From the NCBI RefSeq assembly GCF_016802725.1, contig NC_052670.1, forward strand, positions 17,265,641-17,329,640: a stretch of DNA of 64,000 nt. Direction: 5' to 3'. This document shows, piece by piece, positions 56,301-64,000 of this stretch. How positions within the stretch are numbered: the stretch's first letter is position 1; each line of letters opens with the position of its first letter. Both the position numbers and the translations under genes were made by a program. Under the pieces are notes generated by a model that did not search any database, was not told the DNA's origin, and saw only the letters and a list, made by a program, of their open reading frames with translations. The DNA is from Solenopsis invicta (taxonomy: Eukaryota; Arthropoda; Insecta; Hymenoptera; Formicidae).

Positions 56301-56922
56301 TAAAAATTTTTTAATTTAAAATATTGTTCCTATTATAAATGTAAAAATAACTCATTATTTTTTATATTGTTTTTTTTGTATTAAATAATAACTGTAATTA
56401 TTTTATATTTTAACATATTTAATATATCAAAAATAAAAAAAAGTTATAAATAACAATTTAAAAAGTCAGAAACTAGAATTGAAAACTTACTCAAAAAATA
56501 TGGTTTGTACAGCATCTGGATGTAAACGGAGTGTGGTCTTTTTTATAAATCATTTTTCCTCAAAATGCAGATGACATATTGTACAATTATTGTAAGCATA
56601 ATTTGGACCTTTTTGTTCCAAATCTAGTCTATTGGTTGCTTTAATCCATTGCAGCCATCTGAATATGTAATATAATAATTTAATATAAAAAAGCTTACAT
56701 ATATAAATGTATTAAATATAATCAAATAATAAAATGTTTAAAACGTTACATTAAATATTACATACACAAGTATAATGTTCTTGAAAAAAGCATTTTTTAC
56801 AAATAATAAATAAAAGATTACCTGTCATGTTCCTTTGGAAATCTAAAGAAGTGTCGTTTTTCCACAGCGACAGTACTCATACATTTCGGCACAGCACACC
56901 ACTGTTTTCCTTTTTTATTCAT
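53396..56922 (-). pseudogene. P-element-type transposase with THAP domain, six exons, inactivated
   Basis: Exons, by GT/AG sites and phase: 56922-56822, 56658-56491, 56286-56134, 56027-55959, 55892-55836 and 55579-53396. Exons 1-2 form a THAP zinc finger (CAVPKC ... KEHDRWLQWIKATNR ... CTICHLHF) for binding DNA ends. A Glu/Ala/Gln-rich linker follows, then a basic leucine-zipper-like stretch (LKLKKENKKLQQTVRRL), then the catalytic part: CVDEMSLKAHLFYN, VSDMGSNF, FDTPHLIKATRNNL and later DCLENFFGTVRQQGG and YICGYLIKK, all P-family blocks. Defects are TGA within exon 2 after HLHFEEK, a one-base frameshift near 54655 after NNLLKY, and TGA after KCFQS near 54212. The protein cannot be made whole, but splice sites and most sequence are well kept, so decay is moderate. 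Confidence 0.9.
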
Positions 56923-57330
56923 TTTTCAGTTTGTCACCAAAATTAAAAGCCAATAACAGGAATATCTGAAACAAAAAGCCAAGATCAAAGTGCAGTTTCC
57001 TATAAAAAAATAGAAAATCTATATAAATATTTATATAGGTTAACTATTTTCTCTTAGGATAATGCTTCAATCAAATTTCACTATTTCTTTATAATTTTTT
57101 TTGCACTTTACTTTCACTATATAACACTATTCTGGATCACTTTATCACTTTAATATATCACCTTATCACTTTAATAACTTCTAACCGCCAAAAATGTTTA
57201 TGACCATTCAAATGCTGAAAGAGCGAACGAGACAGAATGTAAACAAAGAAAGAGGAAGCGAAAGAGAGATACTCGCTGACCTCGCGCATGCGCACTCTAT
57301 TTTAGGCTTCAAAAATTTCCGAGAGTTGCA

Positions 57331-57956
57331 CCATGATGTAAGAAGAAAGGTGAAACAAGTAACCAGATGCGCAGTAGACCATACTCTAGACCAATCAGAA
57401 GTGGGTCCAAATTTTAAGATTCAATATGGCTACGGCTCCGGTACTGAGACGTATTTATACTTGTATTTATACGTGAATTGGAAATAATCGGTGAATCGGA
57501 GAAATTCAAAGCTACTAAAAAAGGAAGAACGTGAAGATAAAGTTGAGACTTTGTACATTAATGAAAATTGTGATAATTGTTATTTCAAATTTTTTAAACT
57601 TGGATTAGAAGAAATTTGGAAAATTATAAGAATGAGCTTATGTCTATGGCTAAATTGTTGTATTTCATGTTTATAACAACAGTGTTTATTGAAACAGTAA
57701 TTTGTGTTAAAGATAACAAATTTCAAGTATTTTTACATTTTTATATTTATTTTTTTTAACAACTACAATTATTATTTTTTTTAACAACTAACATCTACAA
57801 TTTAAGTACGTGTGACTACATATAATTGTTTCGTATTCAAATTGCGCGGATATATTTGGACCCAAATTTCATTGGCTCACCACATCGAGCCACGCCTCTT
57901 ACCGCGCATCGAGCCGCCGACGATGCGCGTTGTTTCACCTTGTTTCTTACATCATG
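57331..57956. mobile_element. P3: P-type MITE nested in the right end of P2
   Basis: The 8-bp duplication AGTTGCAC is at 57323-57330 and 57957-57964. The ends CATGATGTAAGAAGAAAGG and (reverse strand) CATGATGTAAGAAACAAGG are inverted for about 27 bp and begin like P-element termini. It is 626 bp with no credible gene. Removing it and one duplication restores the P2 right end. Confidence 0.92.
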
Positions 57957-57993
57957 AGTTGCACTACTGTATATACTGTGGTGGAAGTATTAC

Positions 57994-58431
57994 ATGGTGT
58001 GTGCAAAATCCGCAAACCACGCCCCTTTTTCGCTTCGGATACCGCTCAGACCCCAGGTGTACCAACTTCGAAAAATTAAATGTTTGATAATATCAGGTTA
58101 CTACAACTGTTATGATTGCATCTTTGTCGCACTCTGCTATATGTTCGTTGTGTCCTTTTCTCTGAAAGAATTGCAGTTTGTATCGTTTGTAGTACGCGTG
58201 ATTTCGAGAGAAGTAATTGAGAGATTTTATGTGAAATTTAGTGAAGATGGTGCGTCGGTGCATCGTAAAATAAATAAGAAGCAATACTTAAAAAATGATG
58301 AAAGGAGAAAAAATAAAAAAATGAAAAATTATTTCCGCAACAAAAACATAATTTTTGCAACAAAAAATAAACATAGACCAACTTTTGGTGACTTAGTCAA
58401 CGATTTGCGAAAATTTTTAAAGAAAAACTGA
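57994..58431 (+). CDS. 145-codon frame inside P1, unknown
   Basis: The N-terminal third overlaps the P1 inverted end and is unlikely to be protein-coding. The C-terminal half is Lys/Asn/Arg-rich (VHRKINKKQYLKNDERRKNK) and ends FGDLVNDLRKFLKKN. I recognise no domain. It may be a degenerate leftover of the P1 parent element or chance. Confidence 0.25.
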   Translation: MVCAKSANHAPFSLRIPLRPQVYQLRKIKCLIISGYYNCYDCIFVALCYMFVVSFSLKELQFVSFVVRVISREVIERFYVKFSEDGASVHRKINKKQYLKNDERRKNKKMKNYFRNKNIIFATKNKHRPTFGDLVNDLRKFLKKN

Positions 58432-58552
58432 TCCTGCTTCCTTTAGAGTGAGATTATCTCAACAAGACTGCATCGACTTTCGTGATAGATGAGCAACCTA
58501 TACTAGTCAAACTTCCACAAAAATTAATCAAAGTTTGTAAAATATCAATTTT

Positions 58553-58760
58553 ACATTTACTCGCGGCATTTTGTGCGGATCGAGTAAAACGATCGCGGCT
58601 TTTCAAGCGGAACGATTTTAAGAATTTTATACATTACTCGCGGCATTTTATGTGGATTGAGTAAAAAAATCGCGACTCTTCAAGCGGAGCGGAAGGAAAT
58701 CTAGGAAAAGCACTATATATAGTGCAGTTCGCGGCCTTATGGCGGATCGAACTAATTTGG
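58553..58760. repeat. three palindromic units in P1
   Basis: Units at 58557-58587, 58634-58664 and 58726-58753 share the form ACTCG CGGC ... GGAT CGAGT. Unit 2 ends TGAGT, a wobble-type change. Unit 3 has GTTCG ... CGAAC, a paired change that keeps the palindrome. Between units 1 and 2 a second shared block (TCGCGGCTTTTCAAGCGGA / TCGCGACTCTTCAAGCGGA) makes this a tandem repeat of about 78 bp. Protein-binding sites or RNA hairpins are possible. Confidence 0.6.
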
Positions 58761-59089
58761 GAGATAATTAACTGAGAATTCTTTAAAATTAAATTTTTGT
58801 ATTTGTTTTTTCTTTTTATATATTGAAAGAGACCTTTAAAGAGTCATTTCATTGAATTTTATGTAATTTTATTTGAAGCCTTTCCAGTTTAATTTATGTT
58901 AATATATGAACAAACTTCTTCAATCATTGTAAAATATTAAAAAATATTACTTACATGCAAATCACACTGTTCCTTCTGTTCGAGGCTCTCGTACGATATT
59001 CACGTATGCGATAAAAAAAGACCGAGAGAATACAACATGATATGCGTGCCACGAAGACAACTACATTCAGTTGTAACAACTTTGTGGAG
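58761..59089. other. P1 interior, right inverted-repeat arm
   Basis: AT-rich, then from about 58970 the right arm pairing with 57980-58220 (shared landmarks GACCCCAGGTGTACCAA and TACAACTG). No gene. Confidence 0.6.
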
Positions 59090-59701
59090 TTAAATAAGAT
59101 TGGTACACCTGGGGTCTGAACGGTCAGAAAACAAGCGAGAGGGCAAAGAATTAGAGAGAGATGCTTGCAAACTGCACACACCATGTTACTTCCACCATGC
59201 GATAGCGCGTGATACCCAGCGCGACCGGCGCGCCACGCGCCGCGTTCGGCAAGCGTTCCCACTCCGGCCGGCTTGACCGCGCAAGCTAATTGGTGCGTCC
59301 AGCCGCGCGGAGCGGTATATAAGCCGGCAGTGGGCAGCCGAAGAGAGAGATCACCGCGACCATCCGATCTCACCGGATCCTGTTCAGCGCCGGGCATACT
59401 CGACGCCTCCTAGCTCGGAACTCCTCGAGCTCCTCCTCGAGTACCCATATCCCAGCCGCCACCGCAATACGATGGGTATACTCGTCGTTCCCGAGGCCGG
59501 GTATGCTCGGCCAATCCGATCCGCTCCGCCGCGCGACGGGCGTTCTCTGGCTAACCCGATCCGCTCCGCCGTGCGGCGGGCATTCTCACCGCACGGCCTA
59601 TTCGTTTCGTTCAGCCGGACGACGGGCATTCTCGTCCGGCCAATCCGACGCATCCGTTCCGTACGTCCCCGGATAGTCTCGGGGACTAATAGCGTTTTCG
59701 A

Positions 59702-59956
59702 TTGGGATGCACTGTGCAACCAAGGGTCACAGTGGCGCTGGAGAGGCTTGGCCGTGCAGCAACACCGGAACCACCGCTGATCGAGCAACAAAAATTGGAC
59801 AAGATCAATTCACACAAGGAAAGCGAGCTCCCGAGCGGACAATTGATTGAGATGATCTCCAATCGAGAAAACATCCCGGGGAGTGGCAGCAGCCTCGAGG
59901 AGCCTGGCAGGGCGCCAACGAGGTCACCGCAGAGCGACAACATCAAGGAAGATTAA
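59702..59956 (+). CDS. 84-codon frame at left of Harbinger-like element, unknown
   Basis: The frame reads RVTVALERLGRAATPEPPLI, then a Glu/Ser/Pro-rich tail to SPQSDNIKED and a stop. Composition differs from surrounding DNA and looks more protein-like than the overlapping minus frames, but I recognise no family. It might be the 3' end of a retroelement frame, given the LTR-like DNA that follows. Confidence 0.3.
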   Translation: MGCTVQPRVTVALERLGRAATPEPPLIEQQKLDKINSHKESELPSGQLIEMISNRENIPGSGSSLEEPGRAPTRSPQSDNIKED

Positions 59957-60001
59957 AACGAACCAAGTATCGCTCACATAATCATAATCATAAGGCAGAA
60001 T

Positions 60002-60245
60002 AGTTTCATTTATTTCATTAATAGAACAACATTACTAATGTATACCTACTTTATGTTTGGCAAATTTTATATTATTTTATCAATATTTTCATTTATTTCA
60101 TTAATAGAACAACATTACTAATGTATACCTACTTTATGTTTGGCAAATTTTATATTATTTTATCAATATTTCATTTATTTCATTAATAGAACAATATTAC
60201 TAATGTATACCAACGTTATGGTTGACAAATATTATGTTATGTTAT
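60002..60245 (+). repeat. tandem repeat, about 87 bp x 2.8
   Basis: The unit TTCATTTATTTCATTAATAG ... TTGGCAAATTTTATATT occurs nearly unchanged twice and a third time with more differences. Confidence 0.9.
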
Positions 60246-60842
60246 CACAGCCATAAAGGGCACAAAAGCAATGTCAAGCAGTTTATATTTTGCGCTAAAA
60301 AATGACGTATGTACGAAGGTGACAAGGACGCGTTAAGCGCATGCGTAAGAACAGAGAGGTAGGAAGAGACGATAAAACAGTCAGTCGGTGAAGAACCGAG
60401 GCAATGAGAGGTCGATGTCTCCGGGCATCAAAAAGGGTGATGCAACAGTTGTATCAGCGTGCGAAAATCGCACAACATCAATGTAACGTATTTTTTTTTA
60501 TATATTACGTTAAGAAAGACCCGTTAGAGATTTAGTGTAATCAAGAAAGGGAAAGTTAGTTAATTTTATCATTAGTATTTGTGATTTGTGTGATTGAGTA
60601 ATAAAAAAGGATTTCTAAACAAAATGTGAAAAAGTGACTTGAGCACCAACCCAAAACGCGTCCCCTAAACGCGGAAGACAGTGAAATTGACAATTAACGG
60701 TCAATCAATTAAATGACAACTGACGCGAGACGCGGTTACGACAACAAGCAAGAGCTAGCCAATCAGCGCCCAGGAGACGGAAGAAGGAAGAAAGATGGAA
60801 AAAATCAAGAATCGTCCTTGGTAATTAGCAGGTAAAATTACA
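60240..60842 (+). repeat. possible LTR with adjacent primer-binding site
   Basis: It ends ATTACA and is followed at once by TGGCGACCGTGA-AGGA, which matches the complement of a tRNA-Arg 3' end except for one missing base. This LTR/PBS junction is characteristic. The left boundary (TGTTATCACAGCC at 60240) is a guess. AATAAA is present near 60601. No gag or pol follows, so the element is truncated. Confidence 0.45.
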
Positions 60843-60859
60843 TGGCGACCGTGAAGGAA
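60843..60859 (+). promoter_or_regulatory. primer-binding site, tRNA-Arg type
   Basis: TGGCGACCGTGA then AGGA. The expected tRNA-Arg complement has an extra C between them. It directly follows the candidate LTR end. Confidence 0.5.
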
Positions 60860-62394
60860 TAAGTAAATATAAATTTATTGTTGATCAGACTTTGATCCGG
60901 TTACAACTGGCTGCACTCACAATCAGTGTCAGGCGCGTGTTCGATTGGCAGTGCCAATGCGCACTTGGCTAGTGTCACGTGTTCGTTTGAACGCACGACC
61001 TCGTATAGTGCGCATTCAGTGCGCACTAAGTGGCACGAGATATTTTGACCGTGCCAGTTCAGTGCACTGGATGCATACAAGCATCAGTGTATTATTTGTA
61101 AGCAATAACAAACAAAGTTTCAAATTTGAAAGAATGAGCAATCCGGATTTGGATCTTTTTAATATTTTGGAGACATTTTTGGAATCTTCTTCTAGTTCAA
61201 GCGAGGAAGAAGAAATAATTGCAATCTTCTGAACTAGAAGAATGATTCCAAAAATTGTAAATTATGTAGCATGTGTGAAAAAAATGGATAATGACACCGT
61301 AAGTGTTATATCTTTTATACAAGTATATCTTTTATACAAGTTATACATCAATTTTATTTTAAAATATAATTTTTTAAAATATAATTAATTACTTGATGTA
61401 ATATAATAGCATTTTTTTAATGATTATATACTATTTAATTACATATAATAAAAATCATTACTTACTGAGCATGAGATTACTTTTTCGAGGTTACTTTTTT
61501 CTTTTTCGCGTGATCTATTATAATTAACTCAAGTGACACTTGCACTGAAAATTTGGGCGTGTTCTTTTGCATTTGCACTATTCAGTGCAACTCATGGAAC
61601 TTGTTCAGTGTTGGCGTGAACTGAGTGCGCACTAACGTTTTCCCAATCGAAAACGCTATAACTTTGCCGACATCGTTCCTGTGTTCGGTACACCATACCT
61701 CGCGGGAAGTTCGCCCCGCGAGAAGAGACCGCGCAGGTGTACCACCGACTACCCCGCGTAGTCGGAACCGTCCGCCGCGCCGCACACCGTCGATCCCGCG
61801 ATCACGACCGGCGCACGGGCCAATCACGGCCCGTCGAAACCGTTTCCGGGAGTTCGCCACACCGCGGCGACTCTAACCGTACACGCCGTATGAAAACATA
61901 CGCGTCTGACCGCAGCATTGCGGTAATCCGAATCCATCGTGTATATAAATTAAAACATGAACGTCCGTCCGTTTTCGTTAGTTATACAAACTCGTTCTAT
62001 TGTTTAAATATTAAGTTACGCCGCGAATTATATTTTGTCCGTTCTTTTATTTTGCGCGGGTCCGATTATTATTGTTCAACCGAGTGACTCTGATTATTAC
62101 CTCCAAGCGCATAGCGCATAATACCAGTCTGTCCGTTTCCTTCTTTGTTTAAATATTAAGTTATGCCGCGAATTATATTTTGTCCGCGGGGCCGACAACT
62201 GTTTGACCGGGCATTCCGGTGCCTTATTATTACTTGTGTATTTCCACTACATCTAATAAATTAATTGTTACGTTATCACAACCAAACCTCGGCGTGATTA
62301 TTTACACGAACCCGGACATCCGACGAGCACATCCGAGCAATCGATCACGAACGCAATCCCGTAACCGCCCAGAAAAGTACCAGCGTTACAAAAG

Positions 62395-62774
62395 AAAGTA
62401 ATTATACATTTAGCAGAAGGTATATATATTTGATTTACAGAATCATATCTGTTTACATGATTTTGTGAATCAAATATATGTACACATTAAAATTTGATCT
62501 AATTATAATTTATGAAATCCTGTAATTTTGGATTGAAATGGATTTAACAAGTGAGTGCTGGCACCACCGCTAGGCGGCTACGCCGCGGGAGATCTTCTCG
62601 TGAGTCGAATGCGACCACAAGCGTTATATCTAGGCGCCACTGCGACTGACCCTTCAGCTCACAACTTCAGTGAGATTTTTAGGAGCTTCTTGTTGTAATC
62701 TCGAGACAAATACTTGCTCTCATTCTTTTCAAATGTGACGTGTATGTGGAATGCTGTTCCACATAGATTTTTAT
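62395..62774. other. remnant between solo LTR and dispersed repeat
   Basis: It contains a short inverted repeat (TATATTTGATTTACAGAATC mirrored near 62455-62478) and a GC-richer patch at 62555-62650 of unknown origin. No gene. Confidence 0.4.
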
Positions 62775-62945
62775 AATTTTTACATATAAATAACAATTTG
62801 TATTGTTATTTAATTTTGTACAAAATTAAATATTTAATTCAAATTAAATCTTTTTTTAATCTTTTTTAACGAAAAAGATACAAGAAATATTTTTTTTGTA
62901 AACTAACCATCTATTACGTTTTCTATTAATATATTCTGTTTTGTT
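62775..62945 (+). repeat. dispersed repeat, copy 2 of 2
   Basis: Matches 7165-7328 from AAATAACAATTTGTATTGTT to ATATATTCTGTTTT. It joins directly to GGACGTC-type repeat units at its right. Confidence 0.65.
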
Positions 62946-63066
62946 GTAGGCCCGAAGGACGTCTTCTAGACGTCTACAAGACACAATTGGTATGTCACTA
63001 GATGTCAAGACATGTCGAACCGCGACGTCCATGGAACGTCCAAAAGACATCCTTGTGTTGTGTGGG

Positions 63067-63563
63067 TTGTGACTCTCTATCCGAATATTAACATCGCACT
63101 TTCCATGTATCTCTGTATGATGATGTCAAATTGTTCGGGGGAGAAGTCATTCTCTGTATTGCGTCAAGTTAAAAACTATTTGAGAACAACTGAGGGAAAC
63201 AATTGGCTCAATTTTTTAGCTCTATCGTGCATCGAAACAAAATTATGTTTCGAAATAGATTACAAAGACATTATTTATGATTTTGTCGTTATGGCTAAAA
63301 CTAAATTTATTATGTGGTTTGTAATTAATGTAAATCCAAATATATGGAATTAATGTATTACTTATATGTATAAGTACTTATTCATTTTTATATACTATAC
63401 ATATATCATATATATTGAAAATTAAATATCAGTATTAGCTTATTTAGATTTATTAAAGCAATATATTTATATAATCTACTTTCACGTACAAAAAAAATTT
63501 AGATTAGGCAAAGGCAGCAGCAAGCTGGTTGCCTAAGGGTGGCAAGCGATCTAACCGGCCCTG
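63067..63563 (+). pseudogene. hAT transposon, right part (dimerisation domain plus end)
   Basis: The frame continues VTLYPNINIALSMYLC, then NCSGEKSFSVLRQVKNYLR, the conserved hAT C-terminal dimerisation motif, and runs to a stop at 63351-63353. A hAT-like right end follows (reverse complement CAGGGCCGGTTAGATCGC) to 63563. Joining to 43770 across a shared TT gives KDLVTLYPN without a shift. No 8-bp duplication is evident at the outermost ends, so unity of the two halves rests on the in-frame join. Confidence 0.72.
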
Positions 63564-64000
63564 CATATATACACGCAAACACATACCTCTTTTTTTCTCT
63601 CTCTCTCTCTGTCTGTCACTTACCTTGTACAGATTCGACGTTTTTACTGTTGTAACTTGAATGAATTTCACGATCGTGGAGAAGTAGCATAAAGACCGTT
63701 TTTGTGTGACGAATTAACGTAAAGAAATATACCAAGTTTGTTTCTCCTTTAAAAATTGTATCACAAAACTTATAACTCTTACGGATCTACTCACACACTA
63801 GATAGATAGCATAAAAACGATTTACGAACGATTCTATTACTTCATTACTATAATTAATATTAATAGTTAATTACCTGACTTGAAATTATTTGAAATAAGA
63901 ACACGTAACATATACAACCCGACGTGACCCGACACGAAGACTATTGACTCCTGCATATTAGACGCGGGAACACTTGTCGCGTGGCAAAGTACGCCGCACG
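63564..64000. other. right flank, possible exon donor on minus strand
   Basis: It holds a (CT)n run (63595-63612). Just beyond it the minus strand reads GTACAAG/GTAAGT (near 63624), a good splice donor, preceded by unremarkable DNA. The final 100 bp become GC-richer. A promoter or first exon of a minus-strand gene is possible, but no coding sequence supports it. Confidence 0.25.

Larger units (their letters stand above)
51930..57980 (-). mobile_element. P2: P-type element carrying a THAP transposase gene
   Basis: It is inserted 11 bp inside the left end of P1. Its ends CACAGTATATACAGTAGCGC and (reverse strand) CACAGTATATACAGTAGTGC are inverted for about 25 bp. The flanks share GTGGAAG, or 8 bp GGTGGAAG if the terminal base is counted differently. 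Removing P3 leaves about 5.4 kb. The transposase gene runs on the minus strand. Subterminal DNA near 51946-52040 and 57230-57330 is also inverted (TCAGCGAGTA, CGCATGCG). Confidence 0.9.
51919..59199. mobile_element. P1: non-autonomous P-type element, outermost of a stack of three
   Basis: The 8-bp duplication CGATAGCG lies at 51911-51918 and 59200-59207. The ends, once the nested P2 is removed, read CATGGTGGAAGTATTACATGG on the left and CATGGTGGAAGTAACATGG (reverse strand) on the right, and similarity continues for about 200 bp. The termini resemble the Drosophila P-element end, which starts CATGATGAAATAACAT. The net size without P2 is about 1.2 kb. The interior has a 145-codon frame (57994-58431) and palindromic repeats. 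Confidence 0.9.
59690..61658 (+). mobile_element. Harbinger/PIF-like element with TAA target duplication
   Basis: TAGCGTTTTCGATTGGGA (59690-59707) and TCCCAATCGAAAACGCTA (61641-61658) are perfect 18-bp inverted ends. TAA flanks both sides (59687-59689, 61659-61661), a 3-bp target typical of PIF/Harbinger. A partial extra copy of the end (TTCGATTGGCAGTGCCAATGC at 60941) lies inside, so the element may itself be invaded. From 61135 a short frame starts MSNPDLDLFNILETFL with an acidic run SSSEEEEIIAIF and stops. It resembles the acidic start of Harbinger-type proteins, but only weakly. Confidence 0.75.
51821..62390 (+). mobile_element. solo LTR of about 1.31 kb, split by P and Harbinger insertions
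   Basis: It starts TGTAACGTTACACC and ends CAGCGTTACA, with the 4-bp duplication AAAG on each side (51817-51820 and 62391-62394). After removing inserted elements the parts 51821-51918, 59208-59689 and 61662-62390 total 1309 bp. It is much richer in GC than its surroundings. It contains TATA boxes (GTATATAAG near 59312, GTATATAAATT near 61943) and AATAAA (62254), all in plus orientation. A direct repeat (TAAATATTAAGTTACGCCGC near 62003 and TAAATATTAAGTTATGCCGC near 62150) is internal. Short frames here are GC-rich artefacts. Family (gypsy or BEL) not determined. Confidence 0.75.
43771..63066. mobile_element. GGACGTC-family element, exploded by nested insertions
   Basis: The left end reads CCCACACAA, is broken by a hAT MITE, then reads CACACAACACATGGACGTCC. 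The right end reads GACATCCTTGTGTTGTGTGGG. These are inverted versions of one terminus. Both ends carry many GGACGTCC-like units (44540-44850 and 62950-63050; GTTCCATGGACGTCC against GTCCATGGAACGTCC). TT lies on both outer sides. After removing nested elements about 1.5 kb remains. The family is not one I can name. Confidence 0.6.

Noticed and set aside
59384..59791. GC-rich frames on both strands, 86-135 codons
   Set aside because: They lie in the GC-rich solo LTR, overlap each other on both strands and show Arg/Pro-rich composition typical of chance frames in CpG-rich DNA.
61582..62087. Three overlapping Arg-rich frames
   Set aside because: Same reason: they cross the Harbinger/LTR border and no frame has a recognised domain.
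1..64000. CRISPR array or prokaryotic operon
   Set aside because: No regularly spaced short repeats with unique spacers, no dense coding; spliced genes and TE families show eukaryotic DNA.

Overview
The window looks like AT-rich insect nuclear DNA. An ant or other hymenopteran is my inference from the transposon mix and base composition, not proven by the sequence. It holds one clear host gene and a very dense load of transposable elements (TEs). No rRNA, tRNA gene or CRISPR array was recognised.

Host gene (4021-34760, minus strand). A complete troponin C can be assembled from six coding exons: 34760-34758, 33259-33229, 23021-22878, 22590-22471, 11701-11570 and 4049-4021. All junctions have GT/AG sites and consistent phase. 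The 459-nt reading frame gives a 152-residue protein with four EF-hands, of which only the 2nd and 4th keep a full calcium ligand set. The five introns total about 30 kb and carry TE relics: mariner, hAT, a TTAA-flanked piggyBac-type element, foldbacks and a repeated 0.85-1.3 kb family. A CpG-richer block at 34761-35190 is the likely promoter side.

36978-43489. Upstream of the gene lie an internally deleted mariner, more repeat-family copies, and a region bounded by inverted repeats (39512-43489). That region starts with a possible THAP-type exon and has been invaded by a TTA-flanked element and a deleted mariner.

43557-63563 is a transposon nest about 20 kb deep. The outer shell appears to be a hAT element: its transposase C-terminal region is cut at 43770 and resumes, in frame, at 63067. 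The next shell has CCCACACAAC ends (43771-63066). Inside it are a hAT MITE (8-bp target duplication, 7 of 8 bases matching), a long hairpin, a young Ty3/gypsy element (45844-51740; two 233-bp LTRs that look identical by eye) and a GC-rich solo LTR (51821-62390, 4-bp duplication AAAG). The solo LTR is split by a three-deep stack of P-type elements, each with a 7-8 bp target duplication, and by a Harbinger-like element with TAA duplications. The middle P element (P2) carries a six-exon THAP/P transposase gene broken by two stops and a frameshift.

The most unusual signal is in the gypsy element. Between pol and the 3' LTR, four tandem 52-nt units each fold into the same hairpin, and they differ by paired, compensatory base changes. 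This suggests a selected RNA structure.
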